Shown one piece after another: positions 26,991 through 37,951 of a stretch of DNA of 64,000 bases. Source of the stretch: Nocardia iowensis (GTDB taxonomy: Bacteria > Actinomycetota > Actinomycetes > Mycobacteriales > Mycobacteriaceae); NCBI RefSeq assembly GCF_019222765.1, contig NZ_CP078145.1, positions 4,340,001 to 4,404,000 of the forward strand, given 5' to 3'. Position 1 is the first letter of the stretch. Each line of letters opens with the position of its first letter. The notes under the pieces were generated by a model. That model saw only the letters and a program-made list of their open reading frames with translations. It ran no database searches and was not told the DNA's origin. The position numbers and the translations under genes are program-made.

Positions 26991-27332
26991 TCAGTCGTCG
27001 AGATGGCCGGGGAGTGACCCGCCGCGCAGCCGGTGGTGGCGGAAGGCCAGGCGGACGATGTCGGCGATGCCCGGGTCGGCGATCGTGTAGACATTGCGCC
27101 TGCCCTCTTTGCGCACATGCACCAAACCGGCCAGTTTGAGTTTGGCGAGGTGCTGGCTGACCGCGGGCACGGTCTGGCCGATGTCGGTCGCCAGCGTGCC
27201 GACGTCGCGTTCCCCCTGGCTCAGCAACCAGAGGATCTGCAGCCGGGCGGTGGCCGCGAGCATGCCGAAAACCGCTGCCGCGTCCTCTAGTTGAGCCGCC
27301 GGGATGGGGCCCGGCTCGCCGTGCTCGGTCAC
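26991..27332 (-). CDS. ArsR/SmtB family regulator
   Basis: 113 residues, GTG start. Winged helix with the recognition helix TVPAVSQHLAKLKLAGLV and wing EGRRNVYTIAD. There is no Cys, so arsenic-type sensing is ruled out. The end is His-rich (FRHHRLRGGSLPGH), as in Ni/Co sensors such as NmtR and KmtR. CorA and a small membrane protein are divergent, so metal control of those genes is a reasonable guess. Confidence 0.88.
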   Translation of the reverse strand: MTEHGEPGPIPAAQLEDAAAVFGMLAATARLQILWLLSQGERDVGTLATDIGQTVPAVSQHLAKLKLAGLVHVRKEGRRNVYTIADPGIADIVRLAFRHHRLRGGSLPGHLDD

Positions 27333-27792
27333 GTCCGCCTCCAACCTGTCGGTAGCGTGGCACGGAGTCGAATACTTGCGCAACTGATTGACGAACCCAG
27401 GGTGACGGGTTTCTAATGATGGGTGCGCAATTCTGCGTAGATGAGCAACCAACGCAGTGTCTTTATCAACGAAGTGGGGTGAGCGGCTGATGCCGGTTGA
27501 CAGTATCGACGTCTCTAGCCGGGCCGCCCTAGCGAAACGGGTTGTGCCGGTTCGTCGTTGATCTGCCCGCGCGATCCGCGGCCGAGGGTGACCGGCCGGC
27601 CGATCGCCTGACGCGGCACCGATTTTCAGCATTCTTCGACCCGACAGGTCGGCGCGTACGGCGCGGGCCTGGCAGTTCGATGCGATCGTCCCGGACGGCC
27701 GCACCGAGGTCCGGGCGCGGCTTCATGCTGCCCGCGTCCGGGCTGGGCGCGCGCCGTTACCACCAGACGCTACGAAGTATTGGAGTTCCGCC
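27333..27792. other. 460-base divergent gap before the CorA unit
   Basis: No convincing gene. TTGCGCAA (27376-27383) and TGCGCA (27424-27429) are possible ArsR half-sites. A perfect -35 TTGACA lies at 27497-27502 without an equally clear -10, which would leave a leader of about 270 bases before 27793. I see no M-box core, so a Mg riboswitch is not claimed. Confidence 0.35.
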
Positions 27793-27981
27793 ATGGCGAC
27801 CATGTTCAAGAGGGCCGAAACAGCGCACCGCGCACCGAATCTGGAACGTCAGTCGATCTGGTTCACGATCGGGCTCTACCTGCTGATCAGTGCCGGACTG
27901 CTGACGATGCACTACGCGCACCCGCAGGGACCCGTCGGCTCGTCGTCGGTCTCACCCGCGCACTCGTCCTACGGTCAGTAG
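27793..27981 (+). CDS. small single-helix membrane protein
   Basis: 62 residues with one membrane helix (IWFTIGLYLLISAGLLTMHY) and a Ser/Gly-rich tail. It ends 3 bases before corA, so the two are co-expressed. It may be an accessory peptide of the transporter. No family recognised. Confidence 0.7.
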   Translation: MATMFKRAETAHRAPNLERQSIWFTIGLYLLISAGLLTMHYAHPQGPVGSSSVSPAHSSYGQ

Positions 27982-27984
27982 CCG

Positions 27985-28929
27985 ATGCGTGCCGTCAGCA
28001 GCGCCATGGCCGCCGACCGGTTCGATACCGAAGTCCTGCAACAACATTGGATTCCGCTGGCGTCCTCGGACGCCGACACCGCCGCGGTCCTGCGGGAGCG
28101 CTTGGGTGTGGACTTCGCGGCAGCGCGGAACCGGGTCTGGGAAACGGATAATTTCCTCTACCTGCCGGTGGTCGCCAACTACAAGCGCGGCGACACGATC
28201 GAACGCGAAACGATCGTCTTCGCGCTCGGCAGCGAATTCCTGGTGACGCTGCAACCCGCCGAGCACTTCGTTCCGTTCGACAAGGCCATCGCGAAGATGC
28301 GCCGCAACCCGGCGCTCACCGGCTCCGCGCACGGCGTGATGTACGCGCTGCTGTGGGCCCTCAACGAGGCCTCCGAGCGGGTCATCTACTACGCGAGCGA
28401 CGCGCTGGAGGCGATGACCGACGACATCGAGATGGCCACCAACGGCTACGACCAGCGCGGCCGCGAGATCGGGGTCGCCGACATGCGCGGCACCATGTCG
28501 CGGATGAACGCCGCCGAGGAAATAGTCTCGCGCACCCAGGAGACACAGCTCCAATTGGCCCGTGCCGCAAGGCATCTGATGGCCGACATCGCCGTGCACA
28601 GTGCGGCGCTGGAGAGCCTGATCGCCATCCTGATCGCCGATATCGACGGGGTGAAACAGCATGCGGGCTTCGAACACGACAAGGTCCGCTACCTGCAGCA
28701 GTCGGTGATGACCTGGCTGGATGTCAAGCAGAACCAGATCGTCAAGGTGTTCACCATCATCACCGCGGTCTTCCTGCCGCCCACCCTGATCGCCACCTTC
28801 TACGGCATGAACTTCACCTGGATGCCCGAACTGGACTGGCAGCACGGCTTTCTCGCCACCACCCTGATGACCTTGGTGGCGGCGGTGATCCCGCTGGTCT
28901 ACATCAAACGAAAAGGTTGGCTGCGCTGA
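27985..28929 (+). CDS. corA: CorA family magnesium transporter
   Basis: 314 residues. A long soluble helical funnel domain leads to two C-terminal helices, with the selectivity motif YGMNF between them (TFYGMNFTWMPELDW) and a basic end (KRKGW). It carries Mg and possibly Co or Ni as a pentamer. A divergent ArsR-type regulator and a 62-residue membrane peptide are its neighbours. Confidence 0.93.
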   Translation: MRAVSSAMAADRFDTEVLQQHWIPLASSDADTAAVLRERLGVDFAAARNRVWETDNFLYLPVVANYKRGDTIERETIVFALGSEFLVTLQPAEHFVPFDKAIAKMRRNPALTGSAHGVMYALLWALNEASERVIYYASDALEAMTDDIEMATNGYDQRGREIGVADMRGTMSRMNAAEEIVSRTQETQLQLARAARHLMADIAVHSAALESLIAILIADIDGVKQHAGFEHDKVRYLQQSVMTWLDVKQNQIVKVFTIITAVFLPPTLIATFYGMNFTWMPELDWQHGFLATTLMTLVAAVIPLVYIKRKGWLR

Positions 28930-29041
28930 GCGGCTACGGCAACTGGTCGATGAGCGCATCCGTTGCGCCTGCGGTGAATACGGTGCGCACCGCGCCGAGT
29001 CCGGGCATGCTGGAGGGGTTGGTGTAAACGGGTAATCAGGG

Positions 29042-29974
29042 GTGGTGGTCACTGTGGACGACGAAGCCGCGATGGATGCCTATTCGCGCACGGTGATCGC
29101 GGTCGCCGCCTCGATCACGCCACATGTGGCCAGCGTGCGGACCAGACGCGGGCACGGATCGGCGGTGGTGTTCACCGAGGACGGCTTCCTGCTGACCAAC
29201 GCGCACGTCATCGGGTCGGCCACCGGGGGAGAGGTGGTGTTCGCCGACGGCGTGGAAGCCCGGTTCGATGTCGTCGGCGTAGACCCGCTGTCCGATCTGG
29301 CGGTGCTGCACTCCCGCAATGGCGCCCCGGGGGCGGTGACGCTCGGCGATGCCGACGAACTCGTCGTGGGTCAGCTGGTGGTCGCCGTCGGCAGCCCGCT
29401 CGGCCTCGCGGGCTCGGTCACCGCCGGGGTGGTGAGCGCGCTCGGCCGTGCCGTACCGGTCGCCTCGCGCCGGGCAGGCCGGGTGATCGAAGACGTGATC
29501 CAGACCGATGCCGCGCTCAATCCCGGCAATTCCGGTGGCGCGCTGTCGGATTCGTCGGGCCGGGTGGTCGGCATCAATACCGCCGTCGCGGGTATCGGTC
29601 TGGGACTGGCGATTCCGATCAACGCGACCACTCGTCGCATCATCGGCACGCTGCACACCGACGGCCGAGTACGCCGCGCCTACCTGGGTTTGGTCGGCAT
29701 GCCCGCACCGCTGCCCGCGGCGGTCGCCGCACGCACGGGACAGTCGGCCGGGGTGCGGATCATGGAGGTGGTGCGCGGCGGCCCCGCCGACCAGGCCGGA
29801 TTGCGGCGCGGCGATCTGGTGCTGAGCGTCGCCCGCGCCGAAGTCCGTGACGCACAAGGCATTCAACGGCAGCTGTTCGCCGACGCGATCGGCACCAAAC
29901 TGCCGGTGACGGTGCTGCGCAACGGCGCGATGGTGGACGTGATCGCCGTCCCGATCGAACTGACCGTCGACTGA
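29042..29974 (+). CDS. S1C (HtrA/DegP-like) serine protease with PDZ domain
   Basis: 310 residues, GTG start. Catalytic triad: His in LLTNAHVIGS, Asp in DPLSDLAVL, Ser in NPGNSGGALSD. A PDZ domain covers about 215-300 (VVRGGPADQAGLRRGDLVLS). There is no signal peptide or membrane anchor, unlike PepD/HtrA of mycobacteria, so it seems cytosolic unless the start is wrong. Role in protein quality control is inferred. Confidence 0.88.
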   Translation: MVVTVDDEAAMDAYSRTVIAVAASITPHVASVRTRRGHGSAVVFTEDGFLLTNAHVIGSATGGEVVFADGVEARFDVVGVDPLSDLAVLHSRNGAPGAVTLGDADELVVGQLVVAVGSPLGLAGSVTAGVVSALGRAVPVASRRAGRVIEDVIQTDAALNPGNSGGALSDSSGRVVGINTAVAGIGLGLAIPINATTRRIIGTLHTDGRVRRAYLGLVGMPAPLPAAVAARTGQSAGVRIMEVVRGGPADQAGLRRGDLVLSVARAEVRDAQGIQRQLFADAIGTKLPVTVLRNGAMVDVIAVPIELTVD

Positions 29975-29997
29975 CCGGAGCTGACCGACCAGAACGG

Positions 29998-30675
29998 CTA
30001 GTCGGCGACGGTGACCGGGGTAGGGGTTTCGGCGGGCTTGTTGTTCCAGCGTGCGTCGACGACCAAGCCGATCAGGCCGACGGCAACCAGCGCGCCGGAG
30101 AACACGATCATCGCCGGATGGGTGGTGCCGGTGAGCGCGTCGCCGAGGATGACGGTTCCGATGGTGCCGGGCAGCACGCCGACCAGCGTGGCGATCATGT
30201 ACGGCCAGAAGCGGATCGAGGACAACCCGCAGCAGTAATTGATCACCGAGAACGGCACCGGCGCGATCAGCCGCAACGAGCCGACGGCGAGCCAGCCGCG
30301 CCGCCGCAGCCGATCATCGACGGCCCGCACGGCCGGATGGGTGAGGCGCGAGGCCACCTGCTCGCGGTCCAGCGCACGCACCAGCAGGATGGCGAGCGCG
30401 GCACTGACCGTCGTCGCACCAACGGCGAGCGCGATGCCGAGTACCGGCCCGAACAACAGTCCCGCGCTCACGGTGAACACGGTGCGCGGGATCGGCGCGA
30501 CCGTCACCAGCGCGTGGACCACGAAGAACAGCAACGGAAATATCGGGCCGACCGAGGTCGCCCAGTCCTGGATCTGCCGCGGACTCGGCAGCGGGACCAG
30601 CAGCGCCGCGACGAACAACGCGAGCGCGCCGACGAGCAGCCCGAGCACGCGCGGGTCACGGATCAGCCTGGTCAC
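29998..30675 (-). CDS. TVP38/TMEM64 (DedA-like) membrane protein
   Basis: 225 residues from GTG 30675. Family core APIPRTVFTVSAGLLFGPVL and later SLRLIAPVPFSVINYCCGLS match the SNARE-associated/VTT domain, with about six membrane segments. Related proteins are lipid scramblases or support envelope integrity. Longer upstream frames have no start site support. It converges on the protease gene. Confidence 0.88.
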   Translation of the reverse strand: MTRLIRDPRVLGLLVGALALFVAALLVPLPSPRQIQDWATSVGPIFPLLFFVVHALVTVAPIPRTVFTVSAGLLFGPVLGIALAVGATTVSAALAILLVRALDREQVASRLTHPAVRAVDDRLRRRGWLAVGSLRLIAPVPFSVINYCCGLSSIRFWPYMIATLVGVLPGTIGTVILGDALTGTTHPAMIVFSGALVAVGLIGLVVDARWNNKPAETPTPVTVAD

Positions 30676-30857
30676 CGGGGCCAGGTTACCGGGTGGTAGT
30701 GGTACTAGGGAGCAACCCGTAGCGGCAATGCCGCTAGCATCAGAGGAAACGGGACGAATGCTCGTTAACCAAAGTAGTCGCTGAACTGGGCGAATACCGC
30801 GGTTTCGGCACACACCACGAGTGCGCTGGCGGTCGAGTGGAAGAGGAACAGCAAGCT

Positions 30858-32720
30858 ATGCCGATTGCTTCAGAGCCCGGGCCGGGCGCGGAACCGGTTC
30901 CGCAGTTCTCCGCGTGGCGCAAGGGCGTGGCCGGGGTGCTGGCGAAGGTCCGGCGGGTCGATATCGCCGAACTCCCCGATGAACCAGAGCACCTGCTCGA
31001 CGAAACCACCTACGACGGGCTGACCATCGCCCCGCTGTACACGCGCCGGGACGAGTTGCCCGAGCAGCCGCTGCCCGGGACCTATCCATTCGTCCGAGGC
31101 AGCGATGCCACCCGCGACGTGCACCGCGGCTGGTATGTGAGCGCCCACTTCACCGGTCATGACGCGGCCGCGGTGAACCGGGAGATCCTGGCCGGTCTGG
31201 AGAGCGGCATCAGCGCCGTATGGCTCGGTGTCGGCGAACGCGGCGTGCCGGTGGCGGAGCTGCCTGTGGCGCTGTCCGGTCTGCTGTTCGATCTCGCCCC
31301 ACTGACCCTGGATGCGGGCACGGCGGCGGTCGACGCGGCGGCGCAGGTGTTCACCGCGCTCGACGGCTATGCCGCGGCCTCCCGCAAGGAGATTCAGGTT
31401 TCGCTCGGCGCGGCACCGCTCACCAGCCGGTTCGCCGGGACCGCTGATCTCGAGCTGGCGGCGACCGTGACATTGGCCGGTACCGCGGCGGCGCGCGCCG
31501 AGACGGTGCGCGCGATCACCGTGGACGGCACCGTATTCCACAATGCGGGCGCGTCCGACGCCCAAGAGCTCGGTGCCGCCATCGCCGCGGGCCTGGCCTA
31601 CCTGCGCGCCCTCAGCGAGGGCCTGGACATCGCGGACGCGCTGGAGCAGGTGAGCTTCCGTTTCGCGGCCACCGACGATCAATTCGCCACGGTCGCGAAA
31701 TTCCGCGCCGCACGCCAACTCTGGGCCCGGGTGGCACACGTGTGCGGGGCGCCGAACTTCGGTGGCGCACCGCAGCACGCGGTGACCTCCGCGGCCATGA
31801 TGACCCAGCGCGACCCGTGGGTGAACATGCTGCGTACCACCCTCGCGGCGTTCGGCGCCGGTGTCGGCGGCGCGGACACGGTGACGGTGCTGCCGTTCGA
31901 TTCGGCGCTGCCCCCCGGTGAGCTCGGGATCTCGAAGTCGTTCTCGGACCGGATGGCTCGCAACACCCAGCTGCTGCTGCTCGAGGAATCGCACCTCGGC
32001 TTCGTGCAGGACCCGGGCGCGGGCTCCTGGTACGTCGAAGACCTCACCAGCGCGCTCGCCGCCAAGGCGTGGGAGTTCATGCAAGAGCTCGAGGCCGCGG
32101 GCGGCTATCTCGCCGCGCTGGACTCCGGACTGCTCGCCGAACGTATCGCCGCGACCAAGGCGGCCCGCGATGCCGATGTCGCACACCGGAAGACGGCCGT
32201 CACCGGGGTGAACGAATTCCCGAACCTGGCCGAGCGACCACTGTCCGAGCAGGCCCGCCAGGCCGATCGGGTGGCCCGCTACGGTGCCACGTTCGAAGCG
32301 CTGCGCAACCGTTCCGACGCGTTCCTGGCCGAACACGGTGTCCGGCCGAAAGCGCTGCTGGTGCCGCTCGGTTCGGTCGCCGAGCACAACGTTCGGGTGA
32401 CCTTCATCGCGAACCTGCTGGCCTCGGGTGGTATCGAGTCCATCAACCCGGGACCATTGGAGGTGAGCGGAATCGCGCCTGCGGCAACCGAAGCCGGTGC
32501 CCCGATCGCCGTGCTGTGTGGTTCGGACAAGCGGTACGGCGCGGAAGCCGGTGCGGCGGTGGAGCAATTGCGCGCAGCCGGAGTGGAGACGGTGCTGCTG
32601 GCCGGTGCCGCGAAGGCGGTGGCCGAGCTCAGTGACGCGCAGCGTCCGGATGGATTCCTCACGGCCAAGATCGATGCGGTTGCCGCACTGTCCGACCTGT
32701 TGGAGAAGGTGGGAGCCTGA
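30858..32720 (+). CDS. mutA: methylmalonyl-CoA mutase small (beta) subunit
   Basis: 620 residues. Mutase barrel with [20 protein letters not shown], a degenerate version of the large subunit's active site, and a C-terminal Rossmann-like domain lacking the DxHxxG cobalamin motif. It is the non-catalytic partner of MutB. ATG 30858 follows GAGGAAC; GTG 30837 is an in-frame alternative. Its TGA shares a base with the mutB ATG. Confidence 0.95.
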   Translation: MPIASEPGPGAEPVPQFSAWRKGVAGVLAKVRRVDIAELPDEPEHLLDETTYDGLTIAPLYTRRDELPEQPLPGTYPFVRGSDATRDVHRGWYVSAHFTGHDAAAVNREILAGLESGISAVWLGVGERGVPVAELPVALSGLLFDLAPLTLDAGTAAVDAAAQVFTALDGYAAASRKEIQVSLGAAPLTSRFAGTADLELAATVTLAGTAAARAETVRAITVDGTVFHNAGASDAQELGAAIAAGLAYLRALSEGLDIADALEQVSFRFAATDDQFATVAKFRAARQLWARVAHVCGAPNFGGAPQHAVTSAAMMTQRDPWVNMLRTTLAAFGAGVGGADTVTVLPFDSALPPGELGISKSFSDRMARNTQLLLLEESHLGFVQDPGAGSWYVEDLTSALAAKAWEFMQELEAAGGYLAALDSGLLAERIAATKAARDADVAHRKTAVTGVNEFPNLAERPLSEQARQADRVARYGATFEALRNRSDAFLAEHGVRPKALLVPLGSVAEHNVRVTFIANLLASGGIESINPGPLEVSGIAPAATEAGAPIAVLCGSDKRYGAEAGAAVEQLRAAGVETVLLAGAAKAVAELSDAQRPDGFLTAKIDAVAALSDLLEKVGA

Positions 32721-35032
32721 TGACACTGAGTCATATTCACAACCCGGGCGAAATCAAGCACGTGATAGGCAGTTTCGCCGAGGTGCCGCTGACCGAGCGC
32801 GCCCCCGATCCCGCCGCCGTGGATGCCGCTCAGGTCGATGCCTACGTGCGCGCGGCCGCCGAAGCCAACCACTACTCGCCCGAGCAGTTGGTGTGGTCGA
32901 CACCCGAAGGCATCGACGTGCCACCGGTGTTCACCAAGGCCGACCGGGATGCCGTTGCGGCCGAGGGGTATCCGCTCGACAGCGTGCCGGGTATCGCGCC
33001 GTTCGTGCGCGGTCCGTACCCGACGATGTACGTCAACCAGCCGTGGACCATCCGCCAGTACGCGGGTTTCTCCACGGCCGCGGACTCGAATGCCTTCTAC
33101 CGGCGCAATCTTCAGGCCGGGCAGAAGGGCCTGTCGGTCGCCTTCGACCTGGCCACCCACCGCGGTTACGACTCCGACCACCCGCGCGTGCAGGGTGATG
33201 TCGGCATGGCCGGTGTCGCCATCGATTCCATCCTCGACATGCGCCAACTGTTCGACCACATCCCGCTCGACCAGGTCAGTGTGTCGATGACGATGAACGG
33301 CGCGGTGCTGCCGATCCTCGCGCTGTATGTCGTTGCGGCAGAAGAGCAGGGCGTCACTCCCGAGCAGCTGGCCGGAACCATTCAGAACGACATTCTGAAA
33401 GAGTTCATGGTCCGCAACACCTACATCTACCCGCCGAAGCCCTCGATGCGGATCATCTCCGACATCTTCGCCTACACCAGCGCGAAGATGCCGAAGTTCA
33501 ACTCGATCTCCATCTCCGGCTACCACATTCAGGAAGCGGGCGCGACCGCCGACCTGGAACTGGCCTACACCCTGGCCGATGGTGTCGAGTACATCCGGGC
33601 CGGTATCGACGCGGGCATGGCGGTGGACAAGTTCGCGCCGCGGCTGTCGTTCTTCTGGGCCATCGGCATGAACTTCTTCATGGAGGTGGCCAAGCTGCGC
33701 GCCGGGCGGCTGCTGTGGAGTGAGCTGGTCGCGAAGTTCGAGCCGAAGAGCGCGAAATCGCTGTCGCTGCGCACACATTCGCAGACCTCCGGCTGGTCGC
33801 TCACCGCGCAGGACGCCTACAACAATGTCGCGCGCACCTGCATCGAGGCGATGGCGGCGACCCAGGGCCATACCCAGTCGCTGCACACCAACGCGCTCGA
33901 CGAGGCGCTGGCGCTGCCCACCGATTTCTCCGCCCGCATCGCCCGCAACACCCAGCTGCTGATCCAGCAGGAGTCCAACACGACTCGGCCGATCGACCCG
34001 TGGGGCGGTTCGTATTACGTCGAATGGCTGACCCATCAGCTGGCCAACCGCGCGCGTGCGCACATCGCCGAGGTGGAGGCGCACGGCGGGATGGCGCAGG
34101 CGATCGGCGAGGGCATCCCCAAGCTGCGCATCGAGGAAGCCGCGGCGCGCACCCAAGCGCGCATCGACACCGGTCAGCAACCGGTGATCGGGGTGAACAA
34201 GTATCAGGTCGAAGAGGATCACGAGATCGAGGTCCTCAAGGTCGAGAACTCTCGGGTGCGCGCGGAGCAGATCGAGAAGCTGCGGCAGCTGCGGGCGGAC
34301 CGTGATTCGGCCGAGGTCGAGCGTGCGCTGGCCGAATTGACCCGTGCGGCAGCCTCTTCCGAGGGTGGCATGGCGAACAACCTGCTGGCGCTCGCCATCG
34401 ACGCGGCCCGCGCCAAGGCCACTGTCGGCGAGATCTCCGACGCGCTGGAGCGGGTATACGGCCGCCACCAGGCCGAGATCCGTACCCTCTCCGGTGTGTA
34501 CCGCGACGAGGCAGGGAAGGTCAGCAACATCACCAAGGCGAGCGATCTCGTCGAGGAGTTCGCCGAGGCGGAAGGTCGTCGCCCGCGCATCCTCGTCGCG
34601 AAGATGGGGCAGGACGGCCACGACCGCGGCCAGAAGGTGATCGCCACCGCCTTCGCCGACCTCGGCTTCGACGTCGACGTGGGCCCGCTGTTCCAGACCC
34701 CGGAAGAGGTGGCGCAGCAGGCGGCCGACAACGACGTGCACGTCGTCGGGGTGTCCTCGCTGGCGGCCGGTCACCTCACGCTGGTGCCCGCGTTGCGGCA
34801 GGCACTGGCCGATGCGGGGCGACCCGACATCATGGTCATCGTCGGCGGCGTCATCCCGCCCGGTGACTTCGCCGCGCTGTACGAGGCCGGTGCCGCGGCG
34901 ATCTTCCCACCCGGCACCGTCATCGCCGACGCCGCGATCGACCTGCTGAAGAAGCTCGCGACCGAGCTCGGCCACCCGGAGTTGTCTCCCGAAAGCGGCA
35001 GCGGCGCCGAGGATTCCGCCGCCACCGAATGA
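32720..35032 (+). CDS. mutB: methylmalonyl-CoA mutase large (alpha) subunit
   Basis: 770 residues. Substrate tunnel [20 protein letters not shown] and catalytic [18 protein letters not shown] are intact. The C-terminal cobalamin domain keeps [11 protein letters not shown] (DxHxxG, lower ligand His). It converts methylmalonyl-CoA and succinyl-CoA, linking propionate and odd-chain or cholesterol breakdown to the citric-acid cycle. Coupled to mutA upstream and meaB downstream (ATGA overlap). Confidence 0.97.
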   Translation: MTLSHIHNPGEIKHVIGSFAEVPLTERAPDPAAVDAAQVDAYVRAAAEANHYSPEQLVWSTPEGIDVPPVFTKADRDAVAAEGYPLDSVPGIAPFVRGPYPTMYVNQPWTIRQYAGFSTAADSNAFYRRNLQAGQKGLSVAFDLATHRGYDSDHPRVQGDVGMAGVAIDSILDMRQLFDHIPLDQVSVSMTMNGAVLPILALYVVAAEEQGVTPEQLAGTIQNDILKEFMVRNTYIYPPKPSMRIISDIFAYTSAKMPKFNSISISGYHIQEAGATADLELAYTLADGVEYIRAGIDAGMAVDKFAPRLSFFWAIGMNFFMEVAKLRAGRLLWSELVAKFEPKSAKSLSLRTHSQTSGWSLTAQDAYNNVARTCIEAMAATQGHTQSLHTNALDEALALPTDFSARIARNTQLLIQQESNTTRPIDPWGGSYYVEWLTHQLANRARAHIAEVEAHGGMAQAIGEGIPKLRIEEAAARTQARIDTGQQPVIGVNKYQVEEDHEIEVLKVENSRVRAEQIEKLRQLRADRDSAEVERALAELTRAAASSEGGMANNLLALAIDAARAKATVGEISDALERVYGRHQAEIRTLSGVYRDEAGKVSNITKASDLVEEFAEAEGRRPRILVAKMGQDGHDRGQKVIATAFADLGFDVDVGPLFQTPEEVAQQAADNDVHVVGVSSLAAGHLTLVPALRQALADAGRPDIMVIVGGVIPPGDFAALYEAGAAAIFPPGTVIADAAIDLLKKLATELGHPELSPESGSGAEDSAATE

Positions 35033-36231
35033 GCGAGCGCAATTCCGCGGTGCCCTCGGCCGACGGCGCCCCGCAGCCGGACTCGTCCGGTGCAGCTCGC
35101 CTTCGGACCGAATCGGGGACGGCTGCGACTGACGCTCACGGGTCGGGTTCGCGGGTTGAACGTGGCGTTGGGTCGAGCGCCGGTGCGCCCGGTGGCGCCG
35201 GTGAATCCGTTGCACGTCCGACCGGGCGGGGTCGGACCATCGATGTCGACGCGCTGGCGGAGGCGGTCCGGGGCGGGGAGCGGGCCGCGCTGGCTCGGGC
35301 GATCACGCTGGTGGAGTCGACCCGGGCCGATCACCGGGATCAGGCGCAGCGGTTGCTGCTGAAGCTGACCCCGGACAAGCACAGCTCCGCGACCGCGGCT
35401 GTCTCGAATCGTGTCGGCATCACCGGTGTTCCGGGCGTCGGCAAGTCGACGTTCATCGACGCGCTTGGGATGGACCTGATCGGCAAAGGGCACCGGGTCG
35501 CTGTGCTCGCGGTCGATCCGTCGTCCACCAGGACCGGCGGCTCCATCCTCGGCGACAAAACCCGGATGGCGCGACTGTCCGTGGAGCGCAACGCCTATAT
35601 CCGCCCCTCACCGACCGCGGGGACCCTCGGCGGGGTGGCCAAGGCGACGCGCGAGACCATCGTGCTGCTCGAAGCCGCCGGGTACGACGTGATCCTGGTG
35701 GAGACGGTCGGTGTCGGTCAATCCGAGGTCACCGTCGCCGATATGGTCGATGTCTTCTGTTTCCTGACCCTGGCCCGCACCGGAGATCAGTTGCAGGGCA
35801 TCAAGAAAGGTGTGCTGGAACTCGCGGACCTGGTGGCGGTCAACAAGGCGGACGGCAAGCACGAGATGGAAGCCAAGTCGGCCGCTCGCGAACTGGCGGG
35901 CGCGCTGCGCCTGATCCACCCGCACGACGCGCTGTGGCGCCCACCGGTGCTCACCATGAGCGGTCTGGAAGGCATTGGCCTGGACAAGTTCTGGGACACC
36001 GTACTCGAACACCGTCGCGTCCTGACCGACGCCGGCGAATTCGACGAGAAGCGCCGCCGCCAGCAGATCGACTGGACCTGGACGATGGTGCACGACCAGC
36101 TCCTGCGCCGCCTCGCCGACAACCCCGCTGTGAAAGCCATTCGCGCCCAAGTGGAGAAGCAGGTCCGCGACGGTACCCTCACCGCCGCTCTGGCGGCTGA
36201 AGAACTCCTCCGCGCCTTCGACGGACGCTGA
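35029..36231 (+). CDS. meaB: MeaB/ArgK GTPase, mutase chaperone
   Basis: 400 residues. Residues 1-75 are a low-complexity Gly/Ser/Ala leader not seen in typical MeaB of about 330 residues. Then come G1 GVPGVGKST, the G3 region [10 protein letters not shown] and G4 NKADG. MeaB guards cofactor loading of MutB and rescues inactivated enzyme. ATGA overlap with mutB. A later start at about 35200 would give a standard-length protein, so the true start is uncertain. Confidence 0.93.
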   Translation: MSERNSAVPSADGAPQPDSSGAARLRTESGTAATDAHGSGSRVERGVGSSAGAPGGAGESVARPTGRGRTIDVDALAEAVRGGERAALARAITLVESTRADHRDQAQRLLLKLTPDKHSSATAAVSNRVGITGVPGVGKSTFIDALGMDLIGKGHRVAVLAVDPSSTRTGGSILGDKTRMARLSVERNAYIRPSPTAGTLGGVAKATRETIVLLEAAGYDVILVETVGVGQSEVTVADMVDVFCFLTLARTGDQLQGIKKGVLELADLVAVNKADGKHEMEAKSAARELAGALRLIHPHDALWRPPVLTMSGLEGIGLDKFWDTVLEHRRVLTDAGEFDEKRRRQQIDWTWTMVHDQLLRRLADNPAVKAIRAQVEKQVRDGTLTAALAAEELLRAFDGR

Positions 36232-36429
36232 ACCACCTTTCCGTGGCACGTGGTCAACCGAAGGGGTTGCCGTAGTGGACATCTGGGCGCGGCACATGGC
36301 ACGCTGGAGTCGGTTCACGCAACCGCGCGGACCATCCACAAATATCGTCAGCGCCAGGTAGGTCGGTGGAGCGCGTTGGCGTGCTCGTCGGTCGGCGGGC
36401 ACGGCCCGCTCCCTGAGGTGAGGACTGTG

Positions 36430-36452
36430 TTCGAGACCGGTGATGTCTCGAA
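36430..36452 (+). promoter_or_regulatory. inverted repeat at the ribosome-binding site of the ATC-hydrolase gene
   Basis: TTCGAGAC, 7 bases, GTCTCGAA: a perfect 8-base dyad whose right arm runs into the AAAGGAC ribosome-binding site, 10 bases before the ATG at 36463. It could be a repressor site or an RNA hairpin that blocks translation. Confidence 0.5.
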
Positions 36453-36462
36453 AGGACACAGC

Positions 36463-37137
36463 ATGAACACCGACCCCTTCAACCTTGCCGACGGCGAGTA
36501 CGTACCCGATGTCGCCGCCGACTCGGCCGCCATTGTCGAGGCATTCTTCGACCACCTCGCGACGAGTCTGCGCGACCGAGATCTGCCGGATGAGATGTTC
36601 ACCGGTATGCGCGGCGCGCTCGTCGAGCTGGAAGCGGCCAACGCGGACCGTCTGGTGGACGAGGCCGCGCGCTACAACTTACGGATGACCCTGGCCCTGG
36701 TGGTCGCCTATCGGGCAGTGCGGCCGCTGCTCGGAACCGACGCCACTATGGCCGCGCTACGGGCGGCGTTCGTCGAACCCCTCGGCGATCTCGTCCAGTC
36801 CGGGACCCGGGCAATGCTCGATGCCTCCGATGACCCGTTCGCGGCCATGGTCGCGGTCTCGAAGACGCGAGAGGAACATTCCTTCGGCGCTGGTTTCACC
36901 TTTGTCCGCGCTGCGGACGACGACCGGAGCTACCACGTCGACGTCGTGCGCTGCTTCTATCACGATGTGCTGGTTGCTAATTCGGCCTCGGAACTGACAC
37001 CGGTGATGTGTGAGTTCGACGCCAATTGGATCGACGCCATCGACCCGGCGAAGCACGGCTTCCGCTTCCACCGCGCCACCACGATCGGGCTGGGCGGATC
37101 GCACTGCCCGTTCCATTGGGATCGCACCGAGAGCTGA
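36463..37137 (+). CDS. L-2-amino-thiazoline-4-carboxylate hydrolase-like protein
   Basis: 224 residues. The C-terminal half carries the family pattern: VDVVRCFYHDVL, MCEFDANWIDAIDPAKHGFR and TTIGLGGSHCPFHW. The family (PF14196) includes the Pseudomonas enzyme opening the thiazoline ring on the way to L-cysteine. Many members, including regulators of unknown role, share only the Cys/His pattern, so the reaction is tentative. No Cys-pathway genes nearby. Confidence 0.7.
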   Translation: MNTDPFNLADGEYVPDVAADSAAIVEAFFDHLATSLRDRDLPDEMFTGMRGALVELEAANADRLVDEAARYNLRMTLALVVAYRAVRPLLGTDATMAALRAAFVEPLGDLVQSGTRAMLDASDDPFAAMVAVSKTREEHSFGAGFTFVRAADDDRSYHVDVVRCFYHDVLVANSASELTPVMCEFDANWIDAIDPAKHGFRFHRATTIGLGGSHCPFHWDRTES

Positions 37138-37376
37138 TCGGTTGCCAAGTCCGGCCGGGGCGGCGGCCAATCCGCCATCTCGGCCGGTAACCCGGCTCGT
37201 CCACCTGTGAAATGGTCGAGTTTCGCTGTTGTTTGCCAGTCGGCTGCTAGTTGTCGAGCCGCATTGACGAGTAGTAGCGTGGAAGGTTCCTCAGCTGGCG
37301 ACGACGCGGCGACGAGGACTCGCCAGCCGACGTGATGCGGGGGTCGTCCCTCCGTAGGGCGAGGGAGGTGCCAACG

Positions 37377-37850
37377 ATGTCCGACGAAGCGATGGCTCGA
37401 CCGTCCGAACCGCACGAGGTTCGGCCGCAGTGGATTCCCGGGCCGGAACCGCCTCCGCCGCAGCGCAACCGGCTCGATCCGGGGCCGATCCTGGTGACGG
37501 TCGGCGATATCGGATGCACGGCGACCCAGGTCATCACGCCCTCCGGACGGTACCCGCTGGCAGGCACCAACTGGATCGTCACCCATCAGACGAGCGTCAG
37601 CGAGCGCATCCCGTCGTATGCGATCGTGCTTGCGGTACTTCTCATGATCTTCTGCCTGCTCGGCCTCCTCTTCTTGGCCGTCAGAGAGGAAACCGTTCAG
37701 GGATTCGTCCAGGTCGGCGTCCATTGGCCCGACCGGCCCGGTTACTACTACGCCACTCAGGTGAAGATCACCAACCGCACTCAGATCGTCGACACCGAAC
37801 AGCGCGTCAATTACATCCGCGGCCTGGTAGCCGCACTGCCTGCCGCCTGA
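37377..37850 (+). CDS. hypothetical protein with two membrane-like strands, DUF6232-like
   Basis: 157 residues; ATG after GGGAGGTG. A Pro-rich cytosolic start (PGPEPPPPQRNR), a short folded region (TVGDIGCTATQVITPSGRYP), one clear membrane helix (YAIVLAVLLMIFCLLGLLFL), then a small C-terminal domain (YYYATQVKITNRTQIVDTEQ). The layout recalls small actinobacterial DUF6232 proteins. Function unknown. Confidence 0.65.
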   Translation: MSDEAMARPSEPHEVRPQWIPGPEPPPPQRNRLDPGPILVTVGDIGCTATQVITPSGRYPLAGTNWIVTHQTSVSERIPSYAIVLAVLLMIFCLLGLLFLAVREETVQGFVQVGVHWPDRPGYYYATQVKITNRTQIVDTEQRVNYIRGLVAALPAA

Positions 37851-37951
37851 CCAGCGCGCCCAATTGCGCGCCGCGCGCAGATCAGCTGGCAATCTTTGCG
37901 CGGGGTGAGAAGTGCGGCGCGGCATCGCCGCCGACCGGGCGGCGGAGCGAA

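Noticed and set aside
32279..35215. 978-codon frame opposite mutB
   Set aside because: Arg/His/Gly-rich antisense shadow; mutB is unmistakable.
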